Shown one piece after another: positions 8,396 to 18,996 of a stretch of 64,000 nt of DNA. The stretch comes from Rickettsia endosymbiont of Cantharis rufa (GTDB lineage Bacteria > Pseudomonadota > Alphaproteobacteria > Rickettsiales > Rickettsiaceae), in NCBI RefSeq assembly GCF_964026445.1, contig NZ_OZ032150.1, forward strand, positions 372,001 through 436,000, read 5' to 3'. The notes below the pieces were generated by a model, which saw nothing but the letters and a program-made list of their open reading frames with translations, was not told the origin of the DNA and searched no databases. Made by a program: the position numbers and the translations under genes. Numbering within the stretch: position 1 is the first letter of the stretch; the number at the start of each line of letters is the position of its first letter.

Positions 8396-10505
8396 TCATC
8401 TTTTAAACAAAAATTTACCCAAGCTATTCGTAAATTTCTTAAAGAAGTTTTTCAACTTATTTATCGATTTTTTAAGTGTCAAAGTTAGTTCTGGTACTCG
8501 CCTTTTAAATTCTAGAAAAGCCTTAGTCATGCTAACTTCCTAGGCCGTGCCCCCGTATTGCAGCTTAGCATGAATAGTCTATAATCCTCAAACAGTAATA
8601 AGAGAGAATTATAGTTAAGGAGTTATGGCAAGAATAGATGTTAAGTGTAGATCAAGAATAGATGTTAAGTGTAGATATTGTAACGACACAGAAAAAGTAG
8701 TAAAGGCGGGATATTCAATTTCAAAACAACAGAGATATCAATGCAAGCAGTGTAATCGATATTTTCAACTGTAATATATTAATAATGCCTCTAAGCCTGG
8801 AGTCAAGACTCAGATAGTAGATATGTCAATCAATGGCTCTGGAGTTAGGGATACAGTAAGAGTATTAAAAGTGGGTATCAATACGGTTATCCGTGTTTTA
8901 AAAAAATCTAGCGTTAAAAAAGATAAATCATTCTATCAATACGATAGAAGTAATTATTGCTCCTGAAATAGATGAACAATGGCCTTATGTACAGAATAAA
9001 TCCAAACAAAGATGGCTTTGATATTCTTTGGATAAGATTTTGTTAAAAGTAGTTGCTTATACTTTTGGTACAAGATGTGATAGCACATCAGAATCATTAC
9101 TGAAAAAAACTGGAGGATTTTAAGGTTACTTTTTACTTTACAGATGGATAGGGAAGTTATGCTAGGTTATTAGATCCCAAAAAACACATTGTTAGTAAAA
9201 AATATACTCAACGGATAGAACGGGGTAACTTAAATCTTAGAACAAGATGCAAAAGACTGACACGTAAAACAATTTGTTTTTCCAAGTCATTGGATATTCA
9301 TGATAAAGTCATCGGAACTCTTATTGAACGTATAGCATTTAATATCCACATCTGTAAAATGGAGGTGCGACCAACTTCCTGATTTATTTTTGATATAAGG
9401 CAGTTAGATATAGCATGAAAAATTATAATGCCACATAGCTTAGCATAAAGCTCACATAATACCCTAGATGAATCACTTTTTCCTTTAAGAGATTCTATTT
9501 AAAATGACTTTTATATAACCTAAATAATAACTCAATTTGCCATCTTGCTCTATATATCGTTGCTATATGCTTGATACTGACTTGACTCTCAGGAATATTA
9601 GTAATAAATATTGACCAATCAAGTAAATTTTGATTTCTTTGAGAAGACTTATAGCCACGTGCTTTTGCAAGTGTATTCGCCTTCCTTTTCCTGATATCAG
9701 ATTGTTCTTTTGTAAGCTTATGGCAGACGATCCTAACCGGTAGTAATGATTCCTTGCTAAGTAAAATATCACCTTGTCAAAAAGTTACTTTCTCTAATAA
9801 CTCAAGTAAATCTAATTTATTTCTAGCTCTATCATATATATTAGTATCAGTCTTGTAACGACTAATAAAATAAGCGCCTTTAGCACTTAAGGAACTAAAA
9901 GACTTAGGAACAAAATACCCTAAATCTGCTATCAATAAATCATTAGGATTAATATCCTGTAAATAATCTTTATAACCTTGATCTGATCGTGCCCCCGCAA
10001 GAATATCTATGTTACTTATTGTTTGTGTTGAATAATTATATAATGTGCAGCTTGATCGAAGCTTTTACTCTACGCTCATGATCCTTAAATCCTGACCCAT
10101 GCCCCTTATATAATCTTTCCATATTGTCGGGCAATTTTATATTGCTGCTATCAAGTAACTTAACGTTATTAAATTTCTGTAATATCCCGCAATCAAGCTT
10201 AAAACTATTTGCAAATAAACCGATATTTTCTCATACATACTCCTCATAAAATCCACTGCAGAGTTACTAAATCTGAAATCTAGGCCTTGCTTACTTATTA
10301 TTACTGATTCTTCATGTAATAATTGACACATTCTTTCTATGTTACAATCAGCATCACTCAAATTACCCAATACTAATGCTTGTGCAAACGAACAGCCGGT
10401 TAATCCTCTTCTCCCCTTGATAAAACCGCTGCTAATTGCAACTCTGATAGCTGTTTCTGTTAAAAACTCTTTGACTCTATTCGGTAGTTTTGTTATATTT
10501 TTCAT
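8396..10505 (-). pseudogene. IS4-like transposase, frameshifted and split by IS1
   Basis: Starts at ATG 10505 (MKNITKLPNRVKEFLTETA). The frame breaks near 10240 and again further on. The later part reads LLSKESLLPVRIVCHKLTKE and ATIYRARWQIELLFRLYKSH, the YxxRWxIExxF-type signature holding the catalytic Glu of IS4 transposases. Beyond IS1 copy 3 the reading continues MTKAFLEFKRRVPELTL to GKFLFKR and a stop at 8396-8398. Joining both flanks across the IS1 insertion restores a continuous C-terminus, which proves the insertion point. Confidence 0.75.
8543..9372 (+). mobile_element. IS1-family element, copy 3, inside the IS4-like element
   Basis: Full-length 830-bp copy with left end GGCCGTGCCCCCGTATTG and right end GGAGGTGCGACC. 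The flanks are AACTTCCTA (8534-8542) and AACTTCCTG (9373-9381), a 9-bp target duplication with one mismatch, normal for IS1. It carries all the shared lesions, keeps CAA after the zinc finger, and has the GCATTTAATA 3' variant. This is the cleanest insertion event in the window. Confidence 0.92.
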
Positions 10506-10633
10506 TGTATAAGTCCCTTAGCGTTACAGTACTAATACCTATACTCTTTACCTCCTTTTTTAAGTAGCGCTTTTTTCTAAATTTCTTGCAAATTGCTTAC
10601 TGCCTTTCCTTAACTTGACGCGTATGGTCCAAA

Positions 10634-11933
10634 TAAGTGTGTAAAATTCTCAAAGGTTATATAAAAGAAAATATAACAAAAAGAGAAATTACAATGACAC
10701 AGAAACAAAATGCTGCAATGGATCAAGCGATAGATTTATTGATCAATAATGATACAGATGTATCAACTTTATTTAAAGAAGATGGTTTATTAAAAGAACT
10801 AACCAAGCGTCTTGTAGAGAAAGCTTTACAGTCTGAGATGAATAATCATTTAGAATATAGCAAGTATAATCAAAGTGATGCTCAAAATGCACGTAATGGT
10901 TATAACACAAAAAATCTGATTACAAAGAATGGTGCTGTTGAGATTGAAGTGCCAAGAGATAGAAATAGTAGTTTTGAACCATCATTAGTAGCAAAGCGTC
11001 AAAGAAGACTTGATGGTTTTGATGATAAGGTACTATCTTTGTATGCTAAAGGGATGAGTTTATTAGATATAAAATTACAGCTTCAGGAGTTATATGGAGC
11101 TGATGTAAGCGAGAGTTTAATTAGCCAAATCACAGATGATATAATAGAGGATGTTAAGCTATGGCAGAGCCGTCCATTAGATCCAGTATATGCTAAGTAT
11201 TTTTTGATTGTTTAATAGTAAAAGTGCGTCAAGATAAGCGGATTATAAATAAACCGGTATATGTTGCCTTAGGTATTGATTTAGAAGGAAGAAAAGATAT
11301 TTTAGGATTGTGGGCCAGTGAGAATGAAGGAGATAAATTTTGGCTTGGTAATTTTACTGAGATGAGAAATAGAGGTATGCAAGACATACTGATAGCATGT
11401 AGTGATAACCCTACTGGTATGTCTGAAGCTATAAGTGCTGTTTTTCCAAAGACGGAGCATCAATTATGTACTGTACATCAAATTAGAAATAGTTTACGAT
11501 ATGTATCATACAAGGACCGAAAAGAGCTAGCCGGTGATTTAAAACCTATTTATACAGCTAGCACAGAAAAAGAAGCACCTTCCACTTTAGAGGCTTTTGA
11601 ATCTAAATGGAGTAAACAGTATCCTCAAATTGCTAAATCTTGGTACGTTCATTGGGATAATTTAATGATTTTCTTAGAATACCCTGAAGAAATACGAAAA
11701 ATAATTTACACAACTAATGCTGTGGAATCCGTTAATAGTCAACTCCGAAAAGTCACTAAAAATAAACGTGTTTTTCAAATGATAATGCTGTTTTTAAAAG
11801 CTTGTATTTAGCAATTGATTACATGACCAAGAAATGGTCCATGCCTATATCAAATTGGAATGCGGCTATGGCTCATTTTTTAATAAAATTTAAAGATATA
11901 ATCTAGGCCTTTGAAAAAAAGTTTACACACTTA
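10634..11933 (+). mobile_element. IS256-family element
   Basis: Ends TAAGTGTGTAAAATTCTCAA (10634) and the inverse of TAAGTGTGTAAACTTTTTTT (to 11933), sharing TAAGTGTGTAAA and a later CAAAGG. It contains one frameshifted mutator-type transposase gene. It sits only 7 bp from the end of the IS4-like element. No clear target duplication is seen. Confidence 0.75.
10694..11906 (+). pseudogene. IS256-family (mutator) transposase, frameshifted
   Basis: ATG 10694 (MTQKQNAAMDQAIDLLINND) opens a typical IS256 N-terminus with YNTKNLITKNGAVEIEVPRD and DDKVLSLYAKGMS. The frame breaks near 11200, where the first catalytic region (normally YLDG) reads YFLIV and stops. It resumes at 11224 as VRQDKRIINKPVYVALGIDL. 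The second Asp lies in IACSDNPTG, where DG is usual, and the catalytic Glu in TTNAVESVNSQLR. A second shift near 11800 leads to LAIDYMTKKWSMPISNW and a stop at 11906. At least two frameshifts plus the altered motif make it inactive. Confidence 0.85.
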
Positions 11934-11944
11934 ATTGGGAAGAC

Positions 11945-12062
11945 TTATAAAAACAATTAAAATACTAATAATTTAGTATTTTAAACTGGATCCTGCGATC
12001 AAGTCGCTGGATGACAAAAGGAGAATTGATCCACGCAACAAGGTTCGCTCGCAATGACGGAT
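11945..12062. repeat. Type B/A repeat, right part
   Basis: Continues the type B repeat cut at 8321: ATAAAAACAATTAAAATACT, a hairpin AATACTAATAATTTAGTATT, CTGGATCCTGCGATCAAGTC, and then CTCGCAATGACGG, the terminal part of the type A repeat. Together the two halves show that both insertion sequences entered one older repeat island. Confidence 0.6.
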
Positions 12063-12132
12063 TAGTATTCACACAGGCAATGTAGGTACAAGCCATGGTA
12101 TGACCTAGAGCATATTTAAGGAGGATAAATTC

Positions 12133-13353
12133 ATGCTTTTTAATTTTTCACAATTTCAATCTATACTTAATATTTTATTTATATTAATAATTTCTTTTCC
12201 TGGTGGTTTAATTTATTTACTTACCGGTTCAACTCTTTCCTTTTGGCTTCGAGAATCCGGTTTTGATAAAATCACTATCGGGCTTTTCAGTTTAGTTAAT
12301 TTTATACATATATTTAAGTTTTTATGGGGGCCTTTACTTGAAAAAATAAGTTTTTCTCCTTCAAGTAAGAGAGGTTATAAATATTGCTTAATTATTGCCT
12401 TAGCTAGTTGTATTTTTTGTGTGTATGTTCTAACAAATTTTAACCCTAACACTAATTTTATACCATTTGCTTTATGCTTAGTAGCTGTGGCATTTTTTTC
12501 TTCCATTTACGATATGTTATTACAGTCTTCGCAAATGCTACTGATTACAAATAAAAATTGGGGTATAAGCGAAGCGGCTTGTACTACCGGTTTTAGAATC
12601 GGTATACTTATATCCGGTTCGGGATCGTTATATTTATCTACTATCATATCTTGGCAAGAGGTTTACCGCGTGATGGCGATCTTATGTATACCATCATTAC
12701 TGCTAATCATATTCTATCCGCTTAAATTTAAAGATAAGGCGATTGCTAATAATTTTGATAGATTTTGGCATGCTTTTTATGACTTTATTAAGAAGCCTAA
12801 ATGGTTAATAATTGTTAGTTTCATGCTTCTATATCGTCTTCAAGATAATTTTCTTGCAATTATGCCAAATATGTTTTATCTCGATATCGGCTATACGAAA
12901 AAGGATTTAGCTCTTGGCTATAAAGCCTTTGGTATGTGTGCCGCTATATTTGGCGGTTTTATAGGCGGATTTTTATGTCGAAAATATGAATATTCTTTTT
13001 TACTTAGGAGAGCATTAATATACCATGCTTTATCTAGTCTATCTTTCGTACTTCTTTATTTTTATAATCGCGATATTACAAGTCTTTATATAGCGGTCTT
13101 TTTTCAAGAATTTACTAAAGGCTTAACTATGTCGCCGTTTTTTTCTTATCAACTAAAATGTTGTAGTAGCAGATATTGCATAACTCAGATTGCTTTGATT
13201 ACATCTATTACTTATGTTAGTACTATATTACTTAGTAGTATTTCGGGTTATGCAGCTACTTATCTTGGGTGGAATTACTTTTTTGTAGTTTCGGGATTTT
13301 GCTTTATACCGGCTTATATATTAATTAGATATTTACCTAAATATACTCGATGA
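12133..13353 (+). CDS. ampG: AmpG-family MFS permease
   Basis: 406 residues, about twelve hydrophobic helices, inner membrane. The early helix pattern with [20 protein letters not shown] and [11 protein letters not shown] matches the AmpG muropeptide permease family, which imports GlcNAc-anhydro-muropeptides during cell-wall recycling. Rickettsia typically carry several AmpG paralogues, whose substrates may differ. Start at ATG 12133 after AAGGAGGATAAATTC, a strong ribosome site. It is monocistronic, and its TGA stop falls at the first bases of a palindromic element. Confidence 0.85.
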   Translation: MLFNFSQFQSILNILFILIISFPGGLIYLLTGSTLSFWLRESGFDKITIGLFSLVNFIHIFKFLWGPLLEKISFSPSSKRGYKYCLIIALASCIFCVYVLTNFNPNTNFIPFALCLVAVAFFSSIYDMLLQSSQMLLITNKNWGISEAACTTGFRIGILISGSGSLYLSTIISWQEVYRVMAILCIPSLLLIIFYPLKFKDKAIANNFDRFWHAFYDFIKKPKWLIIVSFMLLYRLQDNFLAIMPNMFYLDIGYTKKDLALGYKAFGMCAAIFGGFIGGFLCRKYEYSFLLRRALIYHALSSLSFVLLYFYNRDITSLYIAVFFQEFTKGLTMSPFFSYQLKCCSSRYCITQIALITSITYVSTILLSSISGYAATYLGWNYFFVVSGFCFIPAYILIRYLPKYTR

Positions 13354-13465
13354 ACTTGAAAAATTGGCTACGTCGTCTTTGTAAGTCCTTGAATGCTCAC
13401 GTATTATTATACGCTCCGCTCCTCGGCTTACAGCCTCCTTGCTCTTTCCCAAGTTGATCTTCGTA
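13353..13465. repeat. Palindromic repeat, family P1
   Basis: Starts GAACTTGAAAAATTGGCTAC, directly at the ampG stop, and ends CCCAAGTTGATCTTCGTA. The relatives at 43989-44108 and 49561-49676 share the ends and the CGTCGTTCTACAAG-like centre. It fills most of the ampG-nfu gap. Confidence 0.65.
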
Positions 13466-13565
13466 TACCAATTCTTCGTTTTACTTTGGATTATATATAA
13501 GAGGTCTTGTATAATTTAAATTGTCGATTTATAATAATCAACAAATTTATTAGTGTGATTTAATT

Positions 13566-14138
13566 ATGTTTATTCAAACTGAAGATACTCCCAATCCCGA
13601 TGCAATAAAATTCTTTCCGGGACAAGAAATAAGTAGTGATCAGCCGGTATTTTTTAGTGAGTTTGCTGAAGTAAAAGGAAAAAGCAAACTCGCAGAATCA
13701 TTATTTCATATTAATAATGTGAAATCAGTATTTCTCGGTAGTGATTTTATTACCGTTACTAAAAAATCTGAAAGTAATTGGCAAGTTATAAAGCCTGAAA
13801 TTTTAATGGTGATTATGGATCATTTTGTTTCAGGATTTCCTGTCTTTGAAGAAAGTTCTAAAGCAGATAGTGTAAATCATAACCTTGAGGGGCTTTCAGA
13901 AATAGAGGAGCAAATTATCGAAATTATTGAAATTAGAGTGCGTCCATCGGTTGCACAAGACGGCGGTGATATAATATACAAAGGCTTTGAAAACGGCATA
14001 GTTAAATTAGCTCTTCGCGGTGCTTGCTATGGATGTCCAAGCTCTACTATTACCTTAAAAAACGGTATTGAATCAATGCTTAAACATTTTGTACCGGAAG
14101 TGCAAGAAGTTGAAGCTGTAGAAGAAGATTTTGAATAA
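13566..14138 (+). CDS. NfuA/NFU1-type iron-sulfur carrier
   Basis: 190 residues, two domains. The N-terminal Nfu_N domain starts MFIQTEDTPNPDAIKFFPG (residues 1 to about 90). The C-terminal NifU domain (from about 105) contains RPSVAQDGGDI and the cluster-binding GACYGCPSS (CxxC). Such proteins carry 4Fe-4S clusters to target apoproteins in the cytosol, and the bacterial form is close to mitochondrial NFU1. Length and domain order are normal. It is a single gene bounded by repeats on both sides. Confidence 0.9.
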   Translation: MFIQTEDTPNPDAIKFFPGQEISSDQPVFFSEFAEVKGKSKLAESLFHINNVKSVFLGSDFITVTKKSESNWQVIKPEILMVIMDHFVSGFPVFEESSKADSVNHNLEGLSEIEEQIIEIIEIRVRPSVAQDGGDIIYKGFENGIVKLALRGACYGCPSSTITLKNGIESMLKHFVPEVQEVEAVEEDFE

Positions 14139-14144
14139 TTTAGG

Positions 14145-14282
14145 TATAGCATAATTCATAAAGCTTGATACAAGCGAATTTTGTAGGACTTGCTTGTGTG
14201 CTCACGTAGTTTTCTACGCTGCCAGGCCTCACCTTTAAATTCATCCTATCTGAAGCTTTCTGAAACATGCTGTATTGCTTAA
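14145..14282. repeat. Palindromic repeat, family P5; gap 14139-14527
   Basis: Reads ATAGCATAATTCATAAAGCT at the left and GAAGCTTTCTGAAACATGCT at the right, which are inverse of one another with mismatches. The centre CTCACGTAGTTTTCTACGCTG resembles the core of other Rickettsia palindromic elements. It lies immediately after nfu. Confidence 0.5.
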
Positions 14283-14304
14283 AAATAGTTGATCTAAGGT
14301 TTCT

Positions 14305-14510
14305 ATGTCATTCCCGCGAGGCATTGTTGCGTAGATATAAAAGCACTAAGGTAGTCATACCGTGGCTTGGCCACGGTATCCATAAAAACAACTGAAAATA
14401 CTAATAATGTTAGTATTTTTAACTGGATCCTGCTATAGGCTCGCGAGATGATAACTGAAAAACCGGTCCACGCAACAATGCTTTCGCGGGAATGATATCT
14501 GAAAGTATTT
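14305..14510. repeat. Type B repeat, full copy
   Basis: Outer ends GTCATTCCCGCGAG and CTTTCGCGGGAATGA are inverted. The interior holds CATACCGTGGCTTGGCCACG, the AATACTAATAATGTTAGTATT hairpin, CTGGATCCTG, and ACGCAACAATG near the right. This is the most complete type B copy in the window and is useful as a reference for the broken ones. Confidence 0.65.
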
Positions 14511-14527
14511 AAATTGCTGTTAAGAAG

Positions 14528-15016
14528 CTATTCCTCCTTTGCAAAATTGATTACATCATCTTGATGCCAAATAATGTAATGTAATGCCACATTTTTTGGG
14601 GCATAAATTACGATAGGTAGTTTGCTATTATATCTTAAAAATGCTTCGTCGCCTAAAAATACACTCACCGGCTGCATCGTTGCTTTTACGTTTAAGCATG
14701 CCATCATTGTACTAGCAGGGTGATCGCTAACTTGATCTATTACATAATAATTATATCCCCGTCCTTCTAAGGTCTTTGTTTCCAGCTTACCGCCAAACCA
14801 AACACGATTACAATCTTTCATCGCATTCTTTGTTGCTTGCAATTCTACTTTCAATTTTTCTTCATTAGGCGTTATAGGTAAATGAATTACATATCGCTTT
14901 TGGTCATCTGCTGGTATAGGGTAGAGAGTAATATCTTTTAACGGATTATTGGTATTAGCTAGTAAATGAGTATTTAAAAAACATAATATAAGAAATAGTA
15001 TAATTTTATTTGACAT
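14528..15016 (-). CDS. eco: Ecotin, periplasmic serine protease inhibitor
   Basis: 162 residues with an N-terminal signal peptide ([20 protein letters not shown]). The mature part follows E. coli ecotin closely: [40 protein letters not shown], the inhibitory loop STMMAC with Met-Met at the P1 site, and [17 protein letters not shown]. The two loop cysteines (DCNR and MMAC) that form the disulfide are present. Ecotin dimers inhibit trypsin-fold proteases in the periplasm or from the host. It is a single gene, convergent with nfu, and no partner is visible. Confidence 0.9.
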   Translation of the reverse strand: MSNKIILFLILCFLNTHLLANTNNPLKDITLYPIPADDQKRYVIHLPITPNEEKLKVELQATKNAMKDCNRVWFGGKLETKTLEGRGYNYYVIDQVSDHPASTMMACLNVKATMQPVSVFLGDEAFLRYNSKLPIVIYAPKNVALHYIIWHQDDVINFAKEE

Positions 15017-15029
15017 ATGATTATTTTTT

Positions 15030-15903
15030 TTAATTAAAATCCATTATCTCGCCTAAAGGAGTTATATAAGAAGAATTTATTTCACCGTCGGCTATATCAG
15101 CACTAAAACCCTCACTACAGTCAACTTCACTATACTCATTTATTTTTTTTACTTAAAAATAATATAGCATTCTTAAATTTATCGTTTTTATGTATAGGCT
15201 GATTATTTAAACTAAAAACCTTCATAGCGAGCCTTTCATTATTCAGTAATATAAAATATATTTCTAATTCTTCACTATACTTAAAAAATTATGTTTATTA
15301 TGAATATCTAATAATAACAAATCATTTAATATCTCTATAGTAACCTTTTCTCTAAGGTTTATAATTTATGTAATTATTTTATATATTTGAAATAAGAATA
15401 GTTTGAGAGTTATATTGCTGTTTTTCCAAATATATATTTGCTAAATTATTTTGTTTTAATTCTGTAAAGACTGATTTAGCCTTATATTTTTGTTTTTCAC
15501 TAGAAAAGTTAGGTAGTGTTTCTATTAAATTAAGATCAAGAGAGGTTTCGCTAAATTCCGTATTAAGTATATTATTTTGTTTTAATTCTGTAAAATCTAA
15601 TTCGGTGTAATAAGTTGTGTTGCCAATACCTAAACTATATGTATATTGACTTTGAAGTATTTCTTCGAATAAATCTCCCATATTTCTTGTAGTGTTTCTA
15701 ATAACCCTTGGATATACTTGTTATCACCTTTAGAATTATTAATCTCATCCGCAAAACTTTTTATTATAAAAAATTTAAAATATTCTAATTGCTTAGGTTC
15801 ATAAGATTCAATTCTATTTCGTAATTTCTCTTCTAAATAATCTATCAGTAACGTAATATCCGCAGAAGAATCTTCAGTTATTTTAATAATTCTTTTTTAT
15901 GTT
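15030..15903 (-). pseudogene. Decayed hypothetical gene(s) downstream of ftsZ
   Basis: Coding-like fragments on the minus strand in several frames: RIIKITEDSSADITLLIDYL through GLLETLQEIWEIYSKK (15903 to about 15660, no start codon), then MGDLFEEILQSQYTYSLGIG (15681-15379) with an internal repeat of FTELKQNN (two copies about 40 residues apart), and near the end VDCSEGFSADIADGEINSSY with a stop at about 15036. Probably one gene broken by frameshifts. Family unknown. Its direction is the same as ftsZ and ecotin. Confidence 0.4.
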
Positions 15904-15930
15904 ATTCTAGAATTATACTCATATTTTAAT

Positions 15931-17286
15931 CTAATCCCGTTTCTTTCTTAAAAAAGCAGGTATGTCATGAATATCAGACTCTTTATCATCTTGATCTAGA
16001 GTACTAACAACAACGTTTTTGCGTTCTAAAGTTTGATTATTTGAAGTACGTAGAGAACCCCATATTTTTCCTAAGAAGGAGGGTTTTTGTGCTTCTCCTT
16101 CAGATTTGTTGAAGTTGTTTACATGTAGTCCTAATTCATCTTCATTTACAGTAAAATTCTGATTTATTGGAGAATCGGTAATTTCAATATTTTCGGTACT
16201 GTAGCTGTTAAAATCAGGAATTTCTTCTATTTGTGTAGGTTGTGCTATAGCTTCATTATAAGCTTCTTCAGGAACTGTAATGGTAGTTTCAGCTGTTGGT
16301 TTATATGTTGGTACTTTATCAGCATCAATACCGGTAGCAACAACCGATACTCTGATAATTCCTTTTAGTTCCGGGTTAAATGTTGAACCGAAAATAATAT
16401 TAGCATCAAGGTTATCTACTTCTTCTCTAATTCTATTAGCGGCGTTGTCAACTTCAAATAAAGTCATGTCAGAACCTCCTGTAATATTAATTAACACCCC
16501 TCTTGCACCGCACATTGAGCTATGATCTAGCAGCGGATTTGAAATTGCAGATTCTGCTGCTTTAATGGCTCTATCTTCACCACTAGCTTCTCCCGTACCC
16601 ATCATTGCTTTACCCATTTCGCTCATTACTGCTTTAATATCGGCAAAATCAAGATTAATAAGCCCTGGCATAATCATTAAATCCGTTACCCCTCTAACGC
16701 CTGCATGTAATACGTCATCTGCCATTTTGAAAGCATCGGCAAACGTCGTTTGTTCATTAGCAATACGAAATAAATTCTGATTCGGTATTACAATTAAAGT
16801 ATCAACGAATTGCTGTAATTCAATAAGTCCTTTATCAGCAGTTTTCATACGATGACCGCCTTCAAAATGAAAAGGTTTAGTTACTACTCCGACCGTTAAA
16901 ATTCCTAGTTCCTTAGCAATGCGCGCAATAACAGGAGAAGAACCGGTGCCAGTACCTCCGCCCATACCGGCAGTAATAAATACCATATTGCTATTTTCTA
17001 GATAACTACGTATCTCACTTTCTGATTCTTGGGCAGCAAGGGCTCCGACTTCAGGAGAAGCGCCTGCCCCAAGACCTCTAGTCGTAGAAACACCGAGTTG
17101 TATTTTGTTAGTGCATAAAGAATGCTCAAGCGATTGTGCATCGGTATTAGCTACTACAAAATTAGCACCTTGTAGATTAGCACTAATCATATTATTTACT
17201 GCATTACTACCTGCGCCTCCGACTCCGAAAACTGTAATGGTCGGCTTTAATACTATATTTTCAGGAGCTTTTATATTTAAAACCAT
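15931..17286 (-). CDS. ftsZ: Cell division protein FtsZ
   Basis: 451 residues. The tubulin-like GTPase polymerises into the Z ring at midcell. The nucleotide loop [11 protein letters not shown] lies near residue 22, the tubulin signature [13 protein letters not shown] near 108, and the T7 loop [11 protein letters not shown] supplies catalytic Asp to the next subunit. A disordered linker (residues about 320-435) leads to the conserved C-terminal peptide DIPAFLRKK that binds FtsA. Length is normal for alphaproteobacteria. It is not flanked by ftsA/ftsQ here, so the dcw cluster is split. The upstream gap holds a palindromic repeat. Confidence 0.97.
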   Translation of the reverse strand: MVLNIKAPENIVLKPTITVFGVGGAGSNAVNNMISANLQGANFVVANTDAQSLEHSLCTNKIQLGVSTTRGLGAGASPEVGALAAQESESEIRSYLENSNMVFITAGMGGGTGTGSSPVIARIAKELGILTVGVVTKPFHFEGGHRMKTADKGLIELQQFVDTLIVIPNQNLFRIANEQTTFADAFKMADDVLHAGVRGVTDLMIMPGLINLDFADIKAVMSEMGKAMMGTGEASGEDRAIKAAESAISNPLLDHSSMCGARGVLINITGGSDMTLFEVDNAANRIREEVDNLDANIIFGSTFNPELKGIIRVSVVATGIDADKVPTYKPTAETTITVPEEAYNEAIAQPTQIEEIPDFNSYSTENIEITDSPINQNFTVNEDELGLHVNNFNKSEGEAQKPSFLGKIWGSLRTSNNQTLERKNVVVSTLDQDDKESDIHDIPAFLRKKRD

Positions 17287-17330
17287 GACAATCTTTTATT
17301 TATATAATTTGTGTTTAAGTATAATAAAAG

Positions 17331-17505
17331 ATTTAGGCTGTGTGAAGAAAAATTTAATTAATATATTTTTGTGCTTTTTGGCTGCAAATTATAAGATTTT
17401 TTTGAAATAGAAAACAAAACTATCTCCTCAAAAATCTAATTAATTTTCGCTTAAAAATATCTAAAAATATAAATAATTAAATTTTTCGTACGCAGAGCCT
17501 AAATC
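17331..17505. repeat. Palindromic repeat, family P4
   Basis: Ends TTAGGCTGTGTGAAGAAAAA and TTTTTCGTACGCAGAGCCTA are inverted. The core has CTGCAAATTATAAGATTTTT and AATTTTCGCTTAAAAATATC. Relatives lie at 20887, 21068, 47200, 49735, 50021 and 50812. This one separates ftsZ from the broken vapC. Confidence 0.6.
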
Positions 17506-17529
17506 TTCCCACAGTATTTTATGAAAAAT

Positions 17530-17957
17530 TTAAGATAAATTTTCTTTTAATAGAGGAGCACCGTTATTATAACATGCTTTGACTAATGCTTTATCATTAG
17601 TAGCTATAGAAAGTCCTTCATGCATTGCAGTTAGCAAATAAGTTGTATCATATATAGTAAGATTGTTGCTTCTTGCAGTTTGTGTAATTTCATGTATGGA
17701 AAAATTAAAATTTGATATGTTAAGAGGTAGAGAATTATATAAATCTATAAATTTAACTGTATCTGCTATATGTAATCTATTGCGTTTTTCTGATACTAAT
17801 AGTATATTAGTTATTTCAAGTTTCCAAAGATACGGTACTATAGCTCCATGCTTCATACAATAATTTAATACAAATTTCGAAGGTTCGTTTTTTCATCTTC
17901 AAAACACCATGTAATAGCTACGGAGCAGTCTAATATAAAAGAGCGATTACCCCATCT
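17530..17957 (-). pseudogene. vapC: VapC-type PIN-domain toxin, frameshifted
   Basis: The N-terminal part reads GNRSFILDCSVAITWCFEDE (about 17951-17890). After a frameshift near 17860 it continues MKHGAIVPYLWKLEITNILL to the stop at 17530. All four PIN acidic residues are still recognisable: Asp in ILDCS, Glu in LWKLEITN, Asp in IYDTTYLL, Asp in ATNDKAL. VapC toxins are Mg-dependent RNases that cleave tRNA or rRNA. The frameshift and loss of the partner suggest a dead system. The 109-residue downstream frame has its own ATG but would lack the first catalytic Asp. Confidence 0.75.
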
Positions 17958-18009
17958 TCTGCCTTCATCTCTAAGCTCTTTAATAGTATAAGGCGCTAAT
18001 GCTTCACCC
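17958..18009 (-). pseudogene. vapB: VapB-type antitoxin, C-terminal remnant
   Basis: Only the last residues GEALAPYTIKELRDEGRRWG remain before IS1 copy 4. Position directly upstream of vapC and the short Pro-Gly-Glu-Ala tail fit VapB antitoxins, whose C-terminus normally wraps the toxin. The DNA-binding N-terminus is removed by the insertion or by a later deletion. The assignment depends mainly on context. Confidence 0.45.
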
Positions 18010-18841
18010 GGTCGCGCCCCCCGTATTGCAGCTTAGCATGAATAGTCTATAATCCTCAAACAGTAATAAGAGAGAATTATAGTTAAGGAGTTATGGCAAG
18101 AATAGATGTTAAGTGTAGATCAAGAATAGATGTTAAGTGTAGATATTGTAACGACACAGAAAAAGTAGTAAAGGCGGGATATTCAATTTCAAAACAACAG
18201 AGATATCAATGCAAGCAGTGTAATCGATATTTTTAACTGTAATATATTAATAATGCCTCTAAGCCTGGAGTCAAGGCTCAGATAGTAGATATGTCAATCA
18301 ATGGCTCTGGAGTTAGGGATACAGTAAGAGTATTAAAAGTGGGTATCAATACGGTTATCCGTGTTTTAAAAAAATCTAGCGTTAAAAAAGATAAATCATT
18401 CTATCAATACGATAGAAGTAATTATTGCTCCTGAAATAGATGAACAATGGCCTTATGTACAGAATAAATCCAAACAAAGATGGCTTTGATATTCTTTGGA
18501 TAAGATTTTGTTAAAAGTAGTTGCTTATACTTTTGGTACAAGATGTGATAGCACATCAGAATCATTACTGAAAAAAACTGGAGGATTTTAAGGTTACTTT
18601 TTACTTTACAGATGGATGGGGAAGTTATGCTAGGTTATTAGATCCCAAAAAACACATTGTTAGTAAAAAATATACTCAACGGATAGAACGGGGTAACTTA
18701 AATCTTAGAACAAGATGCAAAAGACTGACACGTAAAACAATTTGTTTTTCCAAGTCATTGGATATTCATGATAAAGTCATCGGAACTCTTATTGAACGTA
18801 TAGCCTTTTAATATCCACATCTGTAAAATGGAGGTGCGACC
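18010..18841 (+). mobile_element. IS1-family element, copy 4
   Basis: Runs from GGTCGCGCCCCCCGTATTG to GGAGGTGCGACC (18841). It carries all shared lesions, the TTTTTAACTG double stop after the zinc finger, TGA for Trp, and the AGCCTTTTAATATC 3' variant that truncates the InsB end (shared with copies 5, 6 and 7). Left flank GCTTCACCC and right flank GGAAAAATG do not match, so the flanks probably came together by recombination or deletion. It truncates vapB. Confidence 0.92.
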
Positions 18842-18996
18842 GGAAAAATGAGTTTTTGCTTCAAGTAGGTTAATTTGATTAGATAAATTTTGTTTCACAT
18901 AAGTAATATAATAATATGGACTAATTTAATACTAACCTATTTATAAGATTCTGTACAGCACAATTAATAATTTAAATTAATATTTTTATATAAAAC

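Larger units (their letters stand above)
8322..10626 (-). mobile_element. IS4-like element with 19-bp terminal repeats, split by IS1
   Basis: Perfect 19-bp inverted ends: CATACGCGTCAAGTTAAGG at 8322-8340 and its complement at 10608-10626. The flanks GTCCAGGTAAT (8311-8321) and GTCCAAATAAG (10627 onward) match at 8 of 11 bases and may be an old target duplication. The element carries one transposase gene on the minus strand, and IS1 copy 3 is inserted in it. Without IS1 it would be about 1.47 kb, a normal IS4-group size. Confidence 0.75.

Noticed and set aside
16280-17410. Plus-strand frames opposite ftsZ
   Set aside because: They are complementary shadows of the strongly supported ftsZ frame.
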